Source: Candidatus Acinetobacter avistercoris (GTDB lineage Bacteria > Pseudomonadota > Gammaproteobacteria > Pseudomonadales > Moraxellaceae). From it: a stretch of DNA of 64,000 bases. Below, piece after piece: positions 8,236 through 17,799 of this stretch. How positions within the stretch are numbered: the stretch's first letter is position 1; each line of letters starts with the position of its first letter. The notes below the pieces were generated by a model that searched no databases, was not told where the DNA came from, and saw nothing but the letters and a program-made list of their open reading frames with translations. Position numbers and translations under genes: made by a program. The stretch spans positions 1 to 64,000 of the forward strand of contig JAHLFF010000157.1 in the NCBI GenBank assembly GCA_018883945.1, read 5' to 3'.

Positions 8236-9252
8236 ATGATAAACTATTTGTATCAAGAGCAAAACTGGCAATCTCAACTCAGTGACTTAATTACTGACCC
8301 TTTAGAATTGCTTGAAACACTTAAACTCTCTCCCGATCAGCTGTTATCAGGGGCAATTCTAGCCTCGGAACAATTCAAACTACGCGTACCCCGTGCTTTC
8401 GTCGGAAAAATGAAAGTCGGTGATCCACTCGATCCCTTACTACTTCAGGTGCTTCCACATCATCTAGAGCTTGAAGAACATGCGGGCTATGTCACTGATC
8501 CTTTAGATGAAGAAGCTGCCAATCATTTGCCCGGTGTCTTACATAAATACCAATCTAGATTTTTACTGACACTTACAGGCGCATGTGCAGTGCATTGTCG
8601 ATATTGCTTTCGTCGTCATTTCCCTTATCAAGAAAATTTACCTAAAAATGATGACTGGCTTAACATCAAAGAATATCTAAATCAACAAACAAAAATTAAT
8701 GAGGTCATTTTAAGTGGTGGTGATCCACTGACTTTATCGAATCGTAAACTCGCGCTTTGGATCGAAAGATTAGAATCGATTGAACATATTAAAATTTTAA
8801 GAATCCATTCTCGTGTGCCCGTCGTCATCCCCAACCGTATTGACGATGAGCTAGTTTCCTTATTAAAAAACAGTAGGCTACGTATAATACTAGTGATACA
8901 CTCAAATCATGCTGCAGAATTAGATGATTTTACCTGCTTAAAATTATCACAATTGGTTGAGCAAAACATTTTAGTGTTCAATCAAGCGGTCTTACTCAAA
9001 AACGTAAATGATTCTGCTGAAACATTGATTAATTTAAGTCATCGTTTATTTGAAGCTCGTATTTTGCCATACTATCTACATGTTTTAGATAAGGTCAAAG
9101 GTGCGCATCATTTTGATTTAAACAGTGAAAGAATTGATCAAATTTATCAAGACGTACTTGCCGGATTACCCGGATATTTAGTACCCAAACTCGTCAGGGA
9201 AATAGCGGGCGAAAAGAATAAGACACCGCTTTTTGGAGTTGCAACTTTTTAG
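8236..9252 (+). CDS. epmB: EF-P beta-lysylation enzyme EpmB (lysine 2,3-aminomutase family)
   Basis: Radical-SAM enzyme of 338 aa that converts (S)-lysine to (R)-beta-lysine for attachment to Lys34 of EF-P. The iron-sulfur motif C-x3-C-x2-C is seen as CAVHCRYC (about residues 117-124), followed by the SGGDPL motif and the PLP-lysine region near the C-terminus (VRE-IAGEKNKTPLFG). Length matches EpmB rather than the longer catabolic lysine aminomutases, and the divergent efp gene supports the assignment. It is followed after 11 nt by the PilZ-domain gene, so epmB probably heads a three-gene operon. Confidence 0.95.
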   Translation: MINYLYQEQNWQSQLSDLITDPLELLETLKLSPDQLLSGAILASEQFKLRVPRAFVGKMKVGDPLDPLLLQVLPHHLELEEHAGYVTDPLDEEAANHLPGVLHKYQSRFLLTLTGACAVHCRYCFRRHFPYQENLPKNDDWLNIKEYLNQQTKINEVILSGGDPLTLSNRKLALWIERLESIEHIKILRIHSRVPVVIPNRIDDELVSLLKNSRLRIILVIHSNHAAELDDFTCLKLSQLVEQNILVFNQAVLLKNVNDSAETLINLSHRLFEARILPYYLHVLDKVKGAHHFDLNSERIDQIYQDVLAGLPGYLVPKLVREIAGEKNKTPLFGVATF

Positions 9253-9263
9253 AGACTCGGCAA

Positions 9264-11024
9264 ATGGATCAGGCACAAATATCAGATATTTTTCAGTACC
9301 CTACAGCATTAAATAGAGAGCAGCTAAGTTTTTCTGATGCAACCCCAGATGCAATAACTCGATGGTCTTCTAAACTGTCAATTTCACAATTGGGCGATAC
9401 AACAGAAGTTATCTTTAAAGCACTTTACGAAATTGCTGAATTAAAGTGTACTGAAACACTTCGTTTTGATCTGATCCAAGCTTTACACCCTTTAATTGAA
9501 AACATTCTAAATAACCTTGAAAAAAAATTTCTGAATCAAGGCCTATTTCACTCCGATAGAAATAGAGACATCATTGAGTTAACCACTCGATTACGTACTT
9601 TTTTTGCAGATATTTATATCGATATTGCGCAGCGCAGTGAGCAACAACTTAAGCAACAAAAATTTTCCTTATTTAAATTTAAACAAAATAAAAACTTAAA
9701 AACAGCGCGAATACTTTCGACCTATTACGCCTTAGAACAATTGGGTTTACTCCTGGTTCAGCAACAGATGCTTTATAGTTCTGCTTTTTCAAATCAATGG
9801 TTAATGACGCATTTTCTCTATGATTTATCTCTAAAAAATCAAGAACATCTCATCAATATTAACCAATTACAAGGCACCCACCATATCATTAAAAATATTC
9901 AGCAGTCTTATGCACAAGTTCTGTTGTTAGAAATTTTCAATACGCATCAAATTCGACCTTCTGAAATATACGCTTTGTATCAATGTACTTTGGACTGGGC
10001 ACAAAAAGTTAATATTTTAACTCGTGAAAATACGCTATCACGTTATATTATTGATACGACTAAAGACCATCCCCCTGTTTATAATCGTAAGCAACATGAA
10101 AGTTTTAAGCCCAACATATATATTGCGACACAAAATTTACTTGAACATATCAATCTGACCATCCAAAAAGAAAACGAATATCTTTCTAAAAATGAAAAGG
10201 CCTACTTATCAGCGCCCTTAAAATTTCATGCACAAAATGTTTTAGGTTCAAATAGTGAAAGACGCCACGAACGTTATGAATATTCAGCACAACTTCAAAT
10301 TGGTTTTGGACTCTTAACTGCACACTTTTATCTTTCTAAAGCACAGAATTTTCAAGAAACATTAAAACTTCCTCCTGTGCAACTGACCAACTCAATGCTT
10401 GCTTCTGATTCATATTTTATTGATTCAGAAAATCAATATAAACAAAATAAGCAAATAAATCCTCTTGATCAACAATCGAATAAAATTTATCAAAGCCAAG
10501 TACTTGATATGAGTATTAATGGTTTTCGTGTGAGATGGATCGATCAAGAAGCACCCAATCATCTACGGACTGGTGAATTTATTTTGATGAATGAAAGTAT
10601 CAATAACAAATGGAAAGGTGGTGTTATTCGTTGGATAAAACAATCTATTAATTCAAGTTTTGAGTTAGGTTTAGAAATTATTGGCCAAGATGTTTATCCT
10701 TGTGCGGTTAAAGTTTTCACAGATCGTAAAAACTTCACTTATCAACCGTGCTTATTGATTCAAAATCAAAACATTGAGCAAAAACAATCAAGTTTAATTC
10801 TACCTAACTCACCTTTGTTCAAAGAGCAACTTTCAGCACATTTAAGATTAAATGAACACGATATTAAAATTCATTTACTGAAAAACCTTTTAATTACGCA
10901 AAGTTTTATTCAAATGGATTTTGAGTTATTGGATGATGAACAATATCTTTTAATTGAACAATTCATTGCACAATATTCAGTAGAATCCAATAGTCATCAA
11001 GATGTATGGGAAGCATTAAAGTGA
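9264..11024 (+). CDS. PilZ-domain protein with long helical N-terminal region
   Basis: 586 aa, no signal peptide. Residues 1-320 are mostly helical and belong to no family I recognise. The C-terminal third is PilZ-like: RRHER at 333-337 gives the RxxxR c-di-GMP-binding motif and DMSING at 415-420 gives D-x-S-x-x-G, followed by beta strands ending in a GLEIIG segment. In a standard PilZ domain these motifs are about 20-30 residues apart; here they are 78 apart, with a charged, low-complexity insertion. Both motifs being intact suggests c-di-GMP binding, which is an inference. The gene overlaps the following FimX-like gene by GTGA, so the two proteins may act together, for example in type IV pilus control. 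Confidence 0.72.
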   Translation: MDQAQISDIFQYPTALNREQLSFSDATPDAITRWSSKLSISQLGDTTEVIFKALYEIAELKCTETLRFDLIQALHPLIENILNNLEKKFLNQGLFHSDRNRDIIELTTRLRTFFADIYIDIAQRSEQQLKQQKFSLFKFKQNKNLKTARILSTYYALEQLGLLLVQQQMLYSSAFSNQWLMTHFLYDLSLKNQEHLININQLQGTHHIIKNIQQSYAQVLLLEIFNTHQIRPSEIYALYQCTLDWAQKVNILTRENTLSRYIIDTTKDHPPVYNRKQHESFKPNIYIATQNLLEHINLTIQKENEYLSKNEKAYLSAPLKFHAQNVLGSNSERRHERYEYSAQLQIGFGLLTAHFYLSKAQNFQETLKLPPVQLTNSMLASDSYFIDSENQYKQNKQINPLDQQSNKIYQSQVLDMSINGFRVRWIDQEAPNHLRTGEFILMNESINNKWKGGVIRWIKQSINSSFELGLEIIGQDVYPCAVKVFTDRKNFTYQPCLLIQNQNIEQKQSSLILPNSPLFKEQLSAHLRLNEHDIKIHLLKNLLITQSFIQMDFELLDDEQYLLIEQFIAQYSVESNSHQDVWEALK

Positions 11025-13225
11025 GAAACTTATTGTTCAATCAATCTTTAAAACAATCAGTTACACGAATTTTAGTTATTGATGATCATCAAATTCGATT
11101 TAATCAAATATTGAATATTTTCAAGAATCAAAATCACGCTATCCATGCAATTCAAATTGATGATTTAACGACTTTCGAAAAACAACTCAACTCCCCCTGG
11201 GATTTAATTATTTTCGCTCATTCTGATGACTGCACATTTGATCAAGTCATCAGCACAATGAAAGATAAACAAACAGTTAATACTCCTTTATTTGTTTTAG
11301 AACACCATGAACAATCCGAAGATCTCTATAAAAACTATATCGCACAAGGTGTTTATGAGATATTAAATCTCGAATATCCAGAGCGTTTTTATATTTCAAT
11401 TATGCGCGGGTTAAACTATTACCGCGCCTTAGAATATCAAAACATCCTTGAAAATGATTTACTCAAAGCTCAATTGGAAAAAATTGAAATAGCTGAGAAA
11501 GAAAATAAAGCGATAGCCATACTGCAAGAAGGCATCCATATAGAAGTCAACCAAGCTTATTTAAATCTTTTTGGATTAGAGGATGACAGCAGTATTATTG
11601 GCCTACCTTTATTGGATATTCTACAGCCTGTAAATTTAAATGATTTTAAAAAGCATTTTAAACGTGTTTCAAAGGGTGATTTTGATTCTAATCAATTTGA
11701 AATTGAATCCAAAAATATAAATATACGCGCTTTAGGCCCTCTCATTATAGAGTTTTATCCATCAACAGAAGAAGATTCACTCCAAATCATCGTTGATTTT
11801 AAACAAGCTTCAACTGTTATCGAAAATTCTTTGGATCTTATTGACGAAGTTAACACGCGTCATAATAATTCTTTCCAGAACGTGCTCGATAAAATGAATC
11901 TTTTTTTAGACCATCATCCGGCAAAGTTCAATGCCTTGGTGGTTTTTAGTTTATCCAGCTGTCCTGACAGTATTCTTACTGCTGATTGGAAAATTTTTAA
12001 AACTTATTTTGAAAAGCTGTCAGACCTTATTCGTGAACAAGTCAATCACACAGTTTTTAGAATTGAAATCGCACTTTATGCGACGATTATTCAGGCTGAT
12101 ACATTGGAAGTCTTAAAATCGCGTTTATATGGTTTACAAGCTTTAGAAAAACCTCAATTGGTCACCATTTCTAATCAAAATTTTCCTCAACATGTGAAAC
12201 TGGGTTACCATATTTTTGATGGTAATATGTTTGATGACAATAAATTTGATGATAATAAGTTTGATGACGATAAGTTTAATATAGATTCATTTGAGCAGAT
12301 CATTACACTGGCTTATAACAATAGACTCATCACTCATTCAGTGTCAAATTCATCCGAACATAGCTTGATGAATGATGACGTTATTCAAGGCTTAGAAAGC
12401 TTAAATATAGATGAAGATTCAGAAACAACTGCGTTTGAAATTGACCTCGTACCCAATCATCACCCTGATGACGCACTACTGCTCTCTGAATTACAACAAG
12501 CTCTAGATCTCAATCAAATTCAGTTAAAATATCAACAGATTTATGATAAAGAAGATACCAGTTTAAATACCTATGAAGTCAGTTGTGGTTTTGTTTATAA
12601 AGACCAATGGATCTCGATCACAGATTTAACAGAACTTGATCAAAATCCTGAATTGTCGATTAAAATTGATCGTTGGATTTTAGTGGAGTCATCTAAACAG
12701 CTGCATAATTTTATTACGCAGTATCCTGAAGCAAAACTGATTATTAATTTAAATTATCATATCTTATTAGCACCCCCACATTTAATTGGTCTGCTTGAAA
12801 AGTTAATCAGCATTATCGGTAGTAAAGCAACCAAACCCATTATTTTACAATTTGATGAAGAAAACTTTGTTCAACATTTATCAATCACCAGTCAAAGCAT
12901 TCAGTTATTAAAGAATAAGGGTGTAGATGTCGCTATTCGAAATTTTGGCTCAGCCTCTGCAAGCCAAACGATTCTGCATAAAACAAATATTAATCTTTTT
13001 ACTTTGGATGAAACCTTTACCGAAATGCTTAATTTCGAACAAGGTTTAAATCAATTACAAAAGCAGATTCAGGAATATAATGCAGTTCGACCGCTTCAAA
13101 TTCTTTTGAAAGGTCTTCACGATATGGACAGCTTTGCGAATGCATGGAATGTTGATGTTCGATTTTTACAAGGTGATTATTTCCAAAAGAAACTTGATCA
13201 TTTAACAGATATACAAGATCAATAG
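11021..13225 (+). CDS. FimX-like protein: degenerate REC-PAS-GGDEF-EAL architecture
   Basis: About 734 aa. The N-terminus resembles a receiver domain (RILVIDDHQ) but the phosphoacceptor region is poorly kept; a PAS-like segment follows (EGIHIEVNQAYLNLFGLED). The GGDEF region has no GGDEF motif. The EAL region is degenerate: EVS in place of EAL and NFG in place of DDFG, while LQGDYF near the C-terminus is kept. This matches FimX-type c-di-GMP receptors that control type IV pili rather than an active phosphodiesterase. Start set at GTG 11021, which overlaps the previous stop (GTGA) and has GGGAAG about 8 nt upstream; an in-frame ATG at 11006 lacks such a site. A four-copy 15-bp repeat encodes FDDNK-type units in a linker. 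The TAG stop coincides with the left end of an intergenic repeat element. Confidence 0.8.
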   Translation: MRNLLFNQSLKQSVTRILVIDDHQIRFNQILNIFKNQNHAIHAIQIDDLTTFEKQLNSPWDLIIFAHSDDCTFDQVISTMKDKQTVNTPLFVLEHHEQSEDLYKNYIAQGVYEILNLEYPERFYISIMRGLNYYRALEYQNILENDLLKAQLEKIEIAEKENKAIAILQEGIHIEVNQAYLNLFGLEDDSSIIGLPLLDILQPVNLNDFKKHFKRVSKGDFDSNQFEIESKNINIRALGPLIIEFYPSTEEDSLQIIVDFKQASTVIENSLDLIDEVNTRHNNSFQNVLDKMNLFLDHHPAKFNALVVFSLSSCPDSILTADWKIFKTYFEKLSDLIREQVNHTVFRIEIALYATIIQADTLEVLKSRLYGLQALEKPQLVTISNQNFPQHVKLGYHIFDGNMFDDNKFDDNKFDDDKFNIDSFEQIITLAYNNRLITHSVSNSSEHSLMNDDVIQGLESLNIDEDSETTAFEIDLVPNHHPDDALLLSELQQALDLNQIQLKYQQIYDKEDTSLNTYEVSCGFVYKDQWISITDLTELDQNPELSIKIDRWILVESSKQLHNFITQYPEAKLIINLNYHILLAPPHLIGLLEKLISIIGSKATKPIILQFDEENFVQHLSITSQSIQLLKNKGVDVAIRNFGSASASQTILHKTNINLFTLDETFTEMLNFEQGLNQLQKQIQEYNAVRPLQILLKGLHDMDSFANAWNVDVRFLQGDYFQKKLDHLTDIQDQ
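12216..12280 (+). repeat. 15-bp tandem repeat inside the fimX-like gene
   Basis: Four in-frame copies of a TTTGATGAYRATAAR-type unit (plus a diverged fifth) encode FDGNM-FDDNK-FDDNK-FDDDK-FN in the linker before the EAL region. Being 15 bp, copy-number changes would not shift the frame. Confidence 0.85.
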
Positions 13226-13367
13226 ACTTCTTTCATAAGTCATTATTCACAAAGCGCAATAATCATGAGTATTCCATCATTCTAATATTCTCCCAAAGGG
13301 AAAAGGTATTTTTACATCTCAATGTATTACCACTCAATGATCATTTATTCATCTATGAAAGAGGTTG
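13223..13367 (+). repeat. Intergenic repeat element, copy A (about 145 bp)
   Basis: Closely matches copy C at 43152-43297 over its full length. Left end TAGACTTCTTTCAT and right end ATGAAAGAGGTTGA are imperfect inverted repeats; the centre has CTCCC-AAA-GGGA followed by GGTATTTTTA. The left end supplies the TAG stop codon of the fimX-like gene. Confidence 0.75.
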
Positions 13368-13405
13368 AATAAAACTGTCTTTTTGATTTAAATAAATTTT
13401 AGACG

Positions 13406-13436
13406 AAAAAAAACAGGCATAAAGCCTGTTTTTTTT
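13406..13436. terminator. Bidirectional terminator between fimX-like gene and rpmE
   Basis: AAAACAGGC / GCCTGTTTT stem with a 5-nt loop, A-run before and T-run after, located between convergent genes. Confidence 0.85.
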
Positions 13437-13447
13437 GTTTTCTCGTA

Positions 13448-13672
13448 TTAACGTTTGATAGAACGTGACATACCAGAAAAACGTTGTTTGAACTTGTCGA
13501 TACGACCGCCAGTGTCCACATTCTTTTGCTTACCAGTGTAGAATGGGTGGCAAGCTGAACATACGTCTAGGTACATTGTTTCTTTACCAAGAGCTGAACG
13601 AGTTTCGATTACGTTACCACATGAACAAGTAGCAACTAAAGTTTCGTATTTTGGGTGAATATCGGCACGCAT
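13448..13672 (-). CDS. rpmE: 50S ribosomal protein L31 (zinc-binding type)
   Basis: 74 aa. The cysteines Cys16, Cys18, Cys38 and Cys41 (CSC...CSAC) mark the zinc-containing form rather than the zinc-free paralogue used in zinc starvation. GGAG lies 8 nt before the ATG. An unusual 170-nt leader with a GC-rich hairpin precedes it (see 13673-13860). Convergent with the fimX-like gene. Confidence 0.97.
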   Translation of the reverse strand: MRADIHPKYETLVATCSCGNVIETRSALGKETMYLDVCSACHPFYTGKQKNVDTGGRIDKFKQRFSGMSRSIKR

Positions 13673-13860
13673 GGTCGATTCTCCATTTAATTAAGAAGGT
13701 TTAGCTGTCATCGCAATTGATCACTCTCAATATTGAGGAAATGGCAAATTTTTAACTTTAACGATAAAAATAAGCAGATCAACACCACAACAGACCATTC
13801 TTTTGGCCCACCGAGACGGCTACCGTCAGGGCTAAGCGCAACAAGTGGACAGAATTATAC
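13673..13860 (-). promoter_or_regulatory. Promoter and candidate structured leader of rpmE
   Basis: On the minus strand a TATAAT (13854-13859) sits just beyond the end of the yfeH-like gene; the -35 match is poor. The predicted transcript then carries a GC-rich block (13802-13845) in which GACGG-TAG-CCGTC forms a tight hairpin flanked by GCCC and GGGC. The rest of the leader is AT-rich up to the ribosome binding site. L31 leaders that bind the protein are known in other phyla, so autoregulation is possible, but this is inference from base composition and pairing only. Confidence 0.4.
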
Positions 13861-13883
13861 TCCAATTTTTTTGATATAGCGAG

Positions 13884-14864
13884 TTATTCATCAAGTTCAG
13901 TTTTATACTTTTTCGACCAATAATTGGCAATAATACTGCACACCATCAGCTGAATTTGGTGGAAAATCATGATCGGTAAAACGATCATCCCCAAAGGTTG
14001 ACCAATAAATAAAATCTGCGCCATGGGCACACCACTGGCTAAGGTTTTCTTAGAACTACAGAAGAAAATTGCAGTCTGATCCGAGGTATTAAAACCTAAC
14101 CATTTAGGAATATATAGCGAAAGTAACATGACAATCGTCAATAAAACAGAACAAGCCAATGTTAGCCACAATAACGTTTCAACACTCACCTCTTTCCATA
14201 AGCCTGCCACGACGGCGCCACTAAAAGCACCATATACCACCATTAAAATAGAGCCTTGATCAAAGGTTTTGACCAGTGTGGGTAAACGCTGCATGTGTGG
14301 GAATACATAAGGTCTTAAAATTTGACCTAAAATAAAAGGAACCAATAAAAGTAACGTAATTTTTATAATCGCTGAGGTTGGATCAAAGTCATGACTGCTT
14401 TGCCCAAGAATAAAGAACATCACTAAAACCGGTGTGATAAACATGCCGATAATATTTGAGAACGATGCACTACACACTGCTGCTGCAACATTTCCTTTTG
14501 CCACCGAAGTAAATGCAATGGATGACTGAACAGTTGAAGGCAGAAAACACATAAACAAAAAGCCCCAATACAATTCAGTGCCCAACACAGGTAAAAGAAT
14601 CGGTTTTGCCATCAGCCCCAGTATAGGAAATAAAGCAAATGTGATAACGAAAACTAGTGTATGCAATCTCCAATGCATAATCCCCTCTCGGACCGCTTGA
14701 CGAGAAAGCTTTGCGCCATGCAAGAAGAATAAGATCGCTATTGCAATGGTGGTCAACACTCCAAATATGTCTGCAGCTTGTCCAGAAACAGGCACAACAC
14801 TGGCTAATATCACCATGATAAATAACAAAATGGTAAAACGATCTAATGCCAAAAATTTCAACAT
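13884..14864 (-). CDS. YfeH-type bile acid:sodium symporter family protein
   Basis: Inner-membrane protein of about 326 aa with 9-10 hydrophobic helices, belonging to the SBF-like family (Escherichia coli YfeH type). Typical segments are FFLHGAKLSRQAV, PSTVQSSIAFTSVAKGN and SSKKTLASGVPMA. Members are probable secondary transporters with mostly unknown substrates. Start set at ATG 14864, six nt after AAGGA; an ATG two codons earlier abuts that site. It reads toward rpmE but is probably a separate unit. Confidence 0.85.
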   Translation of the reverse strand: MLKFLALDRFTILLFIMVILASVVPVSGQAADIFGVLTTIAIAILFFLHGAKLSRQAVREGIMHWRLHTLVFVITFALFPILGLMAKPILLPVLGTELYWGFLFMCFLPSTVQSSIAFTSVAKGNVAAAVCSASFSNIIGMFITPVLVMFFILGQSSHDFDPTSAIIKITLLLLVPFILGQILRPYVFPHMQRLPTLVKTFDQGSILMVVYGAFSGAVVAGLWKEVSVETLLWLTLACSVLLTIVMLLSLYIPKWLGFNTSDQTAIFFCSSKKTLASGVPMAQILFIGQPLGMIVLPIMIFHQIQLMVCSIIANYWSKKYKTELDE

Positions 14865-15042
14865 ATTCATTCCTTGAGTTTTATATGGTGTAAACCAGTG
14901 TATTTTTAGGCATGAAAAAAGCCCAGTGTTCAGGGTTGATCGTGTGATTAACCATCTTACTGAGCTTTACAAATAAAGTGAACATTAGATTAAAATGTTC
15001 ACTATTTCCTAAATTAATGATTGTTCAAATAAATATTACGAA

Positions 15043-15444
15043 TTAATTATTTCGAGCATCTTTATCCAATTGAATTAGTTCAATTTTATAACCATCTGGA
15101 TCTTCAACAAAAGCAATTACTGTTACGCCCCCTTTCATAGGTCCAGCTTCACGGACGACGTTGCCGCCACGTGATTTTATGTCACTACACGCTTGATATG
15201 CATCGTCGACACCAATTGCGATATGACCATAAGCATTTCCAAGCTCATAACTTGATGTATCCCAGTTATGTGTGAGTTCTAATACAGTATGGTTTTCTTC
15301 ATCGCCATAACCGACAAAAGCCAAAGTAAAACGCCCTTCTTCATAATCACGTTTACGCAGTAAAGTCATGCCCAACACTTCTGTATAAAATTGAAGTGAC
15401 TTTTCTAAATTACCAACACGTAACATGGTATGCAGCATTCGCAT
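15043..15444 (-). CDS. gloA: Lactoylglutathione lyase (glyoxalase I)
   Basis: 133 aa enzyme that isomerises the methylglyoxal-glutathione hemithioacetal to S-lactoylglutathione. The [10 protein letters not shown] start aligns with family starts and supplies His5; the other expected metal ligands are the Glu in VLELTHNW, the His in YGHIAIGV and the Glu in DGYKIELIQ. The ATG at 15444 is two nt beyond the ampG stop, with AAGGA eight nt upstream; upstream in-frame starts would run into ampG and are unneeded. Probably cotranscribed with ampG. Confidence 0.95.
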   Translation of the reverse strand: MRMLHTMLRVGNLEKSLQFYTEVLGMTLLRKRDYEEGRFTLAFVGYGDEENHTVLELTHNWDTSSYELGNAYGHIAIGVDDAYQACSDIKSRGGNVVREAGPMKGGVTVIAFVEDPDGYKIELIQLDKDARNN

Positions 15445-15445
15445 A

Positions 15446-17614
15446 TTATTCATCCTTATTAACAACTTGCTTATGGTGATCGCTTAATAACATTCCCACC
15501 CAAACCACTAAAATAAGAATTGGAATACCAATCAAGGTGGTCATGAGAAAGAAATTTGGATAACCAATATTTGACACTATAGTACCCGAATATCCACCTA
15601 AAATCTTAGGTGTAAGGGTCATTAGTGAACTGAAAATCGCATATTGAACTGCTGTAAATGACACACTGGTCAAACTCGATAAAAAGGCAATGAAAGCTGC
15701 TCCTGCCAGACCAGAAGCTAAGTTATCAACAATAATGGCAAAATACAGCCAATTTGAACTGTATTCTTTAATCACTTTTCCTTTTACTTCGACAAATGGT
15801 TGTGCATCGACATCTACGACTGAAATAGGATCGATATCAATTGAAAGTGGAACTGGATTAGACGTTGTATCTACTTGATAAGATAAAGCAGCTTTGGTAG
15901 TCGCTTCACTCAGAGATGAATCCTCAGTTTTAAAACGAATGGTCTTATCTTGTGCTGTTGAGAGTGCCTGTCCATCAATAACCCCAGTAATTAAACCTTG
16001 AGAATCTACTTTCGCTGGATAATCCTTTCCATCTAAGACCAAATAAATCGATTTATTCACATGTGCTTGATTCAGATCAATTCCTGATAATTGACCTTTT
16101 ACAACAATGCTTTGATTCAATTCAGAACTTCGTAATCGATTATCTTGAGATAAGGGATAAAATAAAATTTGAGGCTGCTTATTTGCTTTTAAATAAGGCA
16201 GATCAACCTTGATCGCTTCTTGATCTGAATGTGTGAATTGAGTCTGAACACTGATTTTATCTTCTTTATTCAACACATCAGCAGGAATGATCAATTTAAA
16301 ATAACCAACCTCATCGCTTTGGGCGGTATATAGATTCTGCCCGACTTGCACTGAAACATCAGCAAGCTGTTGCCCCGACTTCACTAAACCGATAAAAATC
16401 AAATTGGTGGAGCTGGCGAGTACAGCACCAATAAACATCAATTTCATGATGTTAAAGCGTTGCGCCAACAAACCACCTAAGAAACCACCTATTAAGGTAA
16501 AAATCACCCCATAAATTTTAACAGCTTCAGCGATTTGTTCTTTACTAAAATTGAGGTCTTGGTAGAAAACGTTCGATATCACACCTGCAATGATGTCTGA
16601 AATTCGATAAAAACCAATGAGTAATAATAGCACCAACGCCAATTTTAAGCCGTAACGCTCAAAGAAATCCGCAACAGGATTAACCCAAGTTTCATAGGCC
16701 ATTTGTTGATTGACTGCGCCTAACTTGACGAGGATGGCACCTATACCAAATGCAACTGCACCAGAACCGATGAATCTTGCCGCTTCTAAACTAAACAATG
16801 CAAACGAGTCTTCGATTATGAAATTTGCAATAATTGACTCGATCAGCTGACCTAAGACAATATAACTGAGTACAAAACTACTCACCGCAATAAAGAAAAC
16901 TCCAATCAAGCGATAATAGTCGCTGCGCTTATATTCTTTACGCACACGATCTACTTGAGGTTCACGAATGACTAAGGTTGTGATAATACCAATGAGCATG
17001 ACGGCAGCCATGACCAAGTAAGTAAATTTCCAAGCCTCATATATATAATTGCCTTTCGCTGTTCCCAGTTTGGCTGCCAAAAATAACGCACCAGCACCTG
17101 CAATGATCATTCCTATGCGATAACCCGCATTGTAGGTAGAGGCCAAAACGGTTTGCATTTGTGTTTCAGCAAGTTCAATACGGTAGGCATCAATCACGAT
17201 ATCTTGCGTGGCCGCTGAGAAGCCCAGAAGCACTGCACCTGCCGCCATTTGATACAAATAAGCTTGCCCTAAAGCTGGATCTGAAAATGCCATGATACAG
17301 ATGGCACAAATAATCAATATCTGTGCAATTAACAACCATGCACGTCGACGTCCAAGTATTTTCGTTAAAAATGGAACTGGTAGTTCATCAATGAGCGGTG
17401 CCCATACAAACTTGAATGAATACCCCAATGCCGCCCAACTAAAAAAAGTTACGGCACTTTTTGAAATGCCCGCCTCACCCAACCACAATGAAAGACTTGA
17501 GAAAATCAATAGAATTGGAATACCGGCTGAAAAACCCAAAAAGAGCATGATCAAAGCACGACGATCTAAAAAGGCTGTAAATGCAGATTTCCATCCAGAA
17601 GTTTGAGCTGTCAT
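15446..17614 (-). CDS. ampG: AmpG-family muropeptide permease with a large internal insertion
   Basis: MFS transporter that imports anhydromuropeptides for cell-wall recycling and so influences beta-lactamase induction. N-terminal MFS half is typical ([43 protein letters not shown] segments). The protein is about 720 aa against roughly 490-595 for Escherichia coli and Pseudomonas AmpG. The excess is a soluble block of about 200 residues (roughly 412-612), rich in beta-strand-like and Ig-like sequence, placed between two membrane helices; the last helices ([19 protein letters not shown] onward) follow it. The ATG at 17614 is preferred to a TTG 13 codons upstream, although neither has a strong ribosome binding site. 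Confidence 0.88.
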   Translation of the reverse strand: MTAQTSGWKSAFTAFLDRRALIMLFLGFSAGIPILLIFSSLSLWLGEAGISKSAVTFFSWAALGYSFKFVWAPLIDELPVPFLTKILGRRRAWLLIAQILIICAICIMAFSDPALGQAYLYQMAAGAVLLGFSAATQDIVIDAYRIELAETQMQTVLASTYNAGYRIGMIIAGAGALFLAAKLGTAKGNYIYEAWKFTYLVMAAVMLIGIITTLVIREPQVDRVRKEYKRSDYYRLIGVFFIAVSSFVLSYIVLGQLIESIIANFIIEDSFALFSLEAARFIGSGAVAFGIGAILVKLGAVNQQMAYETWVNPVADFFERYGLKLALVLLLLIGFYRISDIIAGVISNVFYQDLNFSKEQIAEAVKIYGVIFTLIGGFLGGLLAQRFNIMKLMFIGAVLASSTNLIFIGLVKSGQQLADVSVQVGQNLYTAQSDEVGYFKLIIPADVLNKEDKISVQTQFTHSDQEAIKVDLPYLKANKQPQILFYPLSQDNRLRSSELNQSIVVKGQLSGIDLNQAHVNKSIYLVLDGKDYPAKVDSQGLITGVIDGQALSTAQDKTIRFKTEDSSLSEATTKAALSYQVDTTSNPVPLSIDIDPISVVDVDAQPFVEVKGKVIKEYSSNWLYFAIIVDNLASGLAGAAFIAFLSSLTSVSFTAVQYAIFSSLMTLTPKILGGYSGTIVSNIGYPNFFLMTTLIGIPILILVVWVGMLLSDHHKQVVNKDE

Positions 17615-17799
17615 TGCGTGTGATTGTCGGCAAAATGAATTAATGCTATTCAACCCTTTAATGTCACTGGTTTCAATAATTTTTATGCAACCATGACAGG
17701 ATATTTTGCAGTTATTTAGCGGATGTTCTCTTGATCTTTCCGCTTAAACCTGTATACCTTTAGACTTTCAACTGTACTTATTAGTTTTGGATTTCACCT

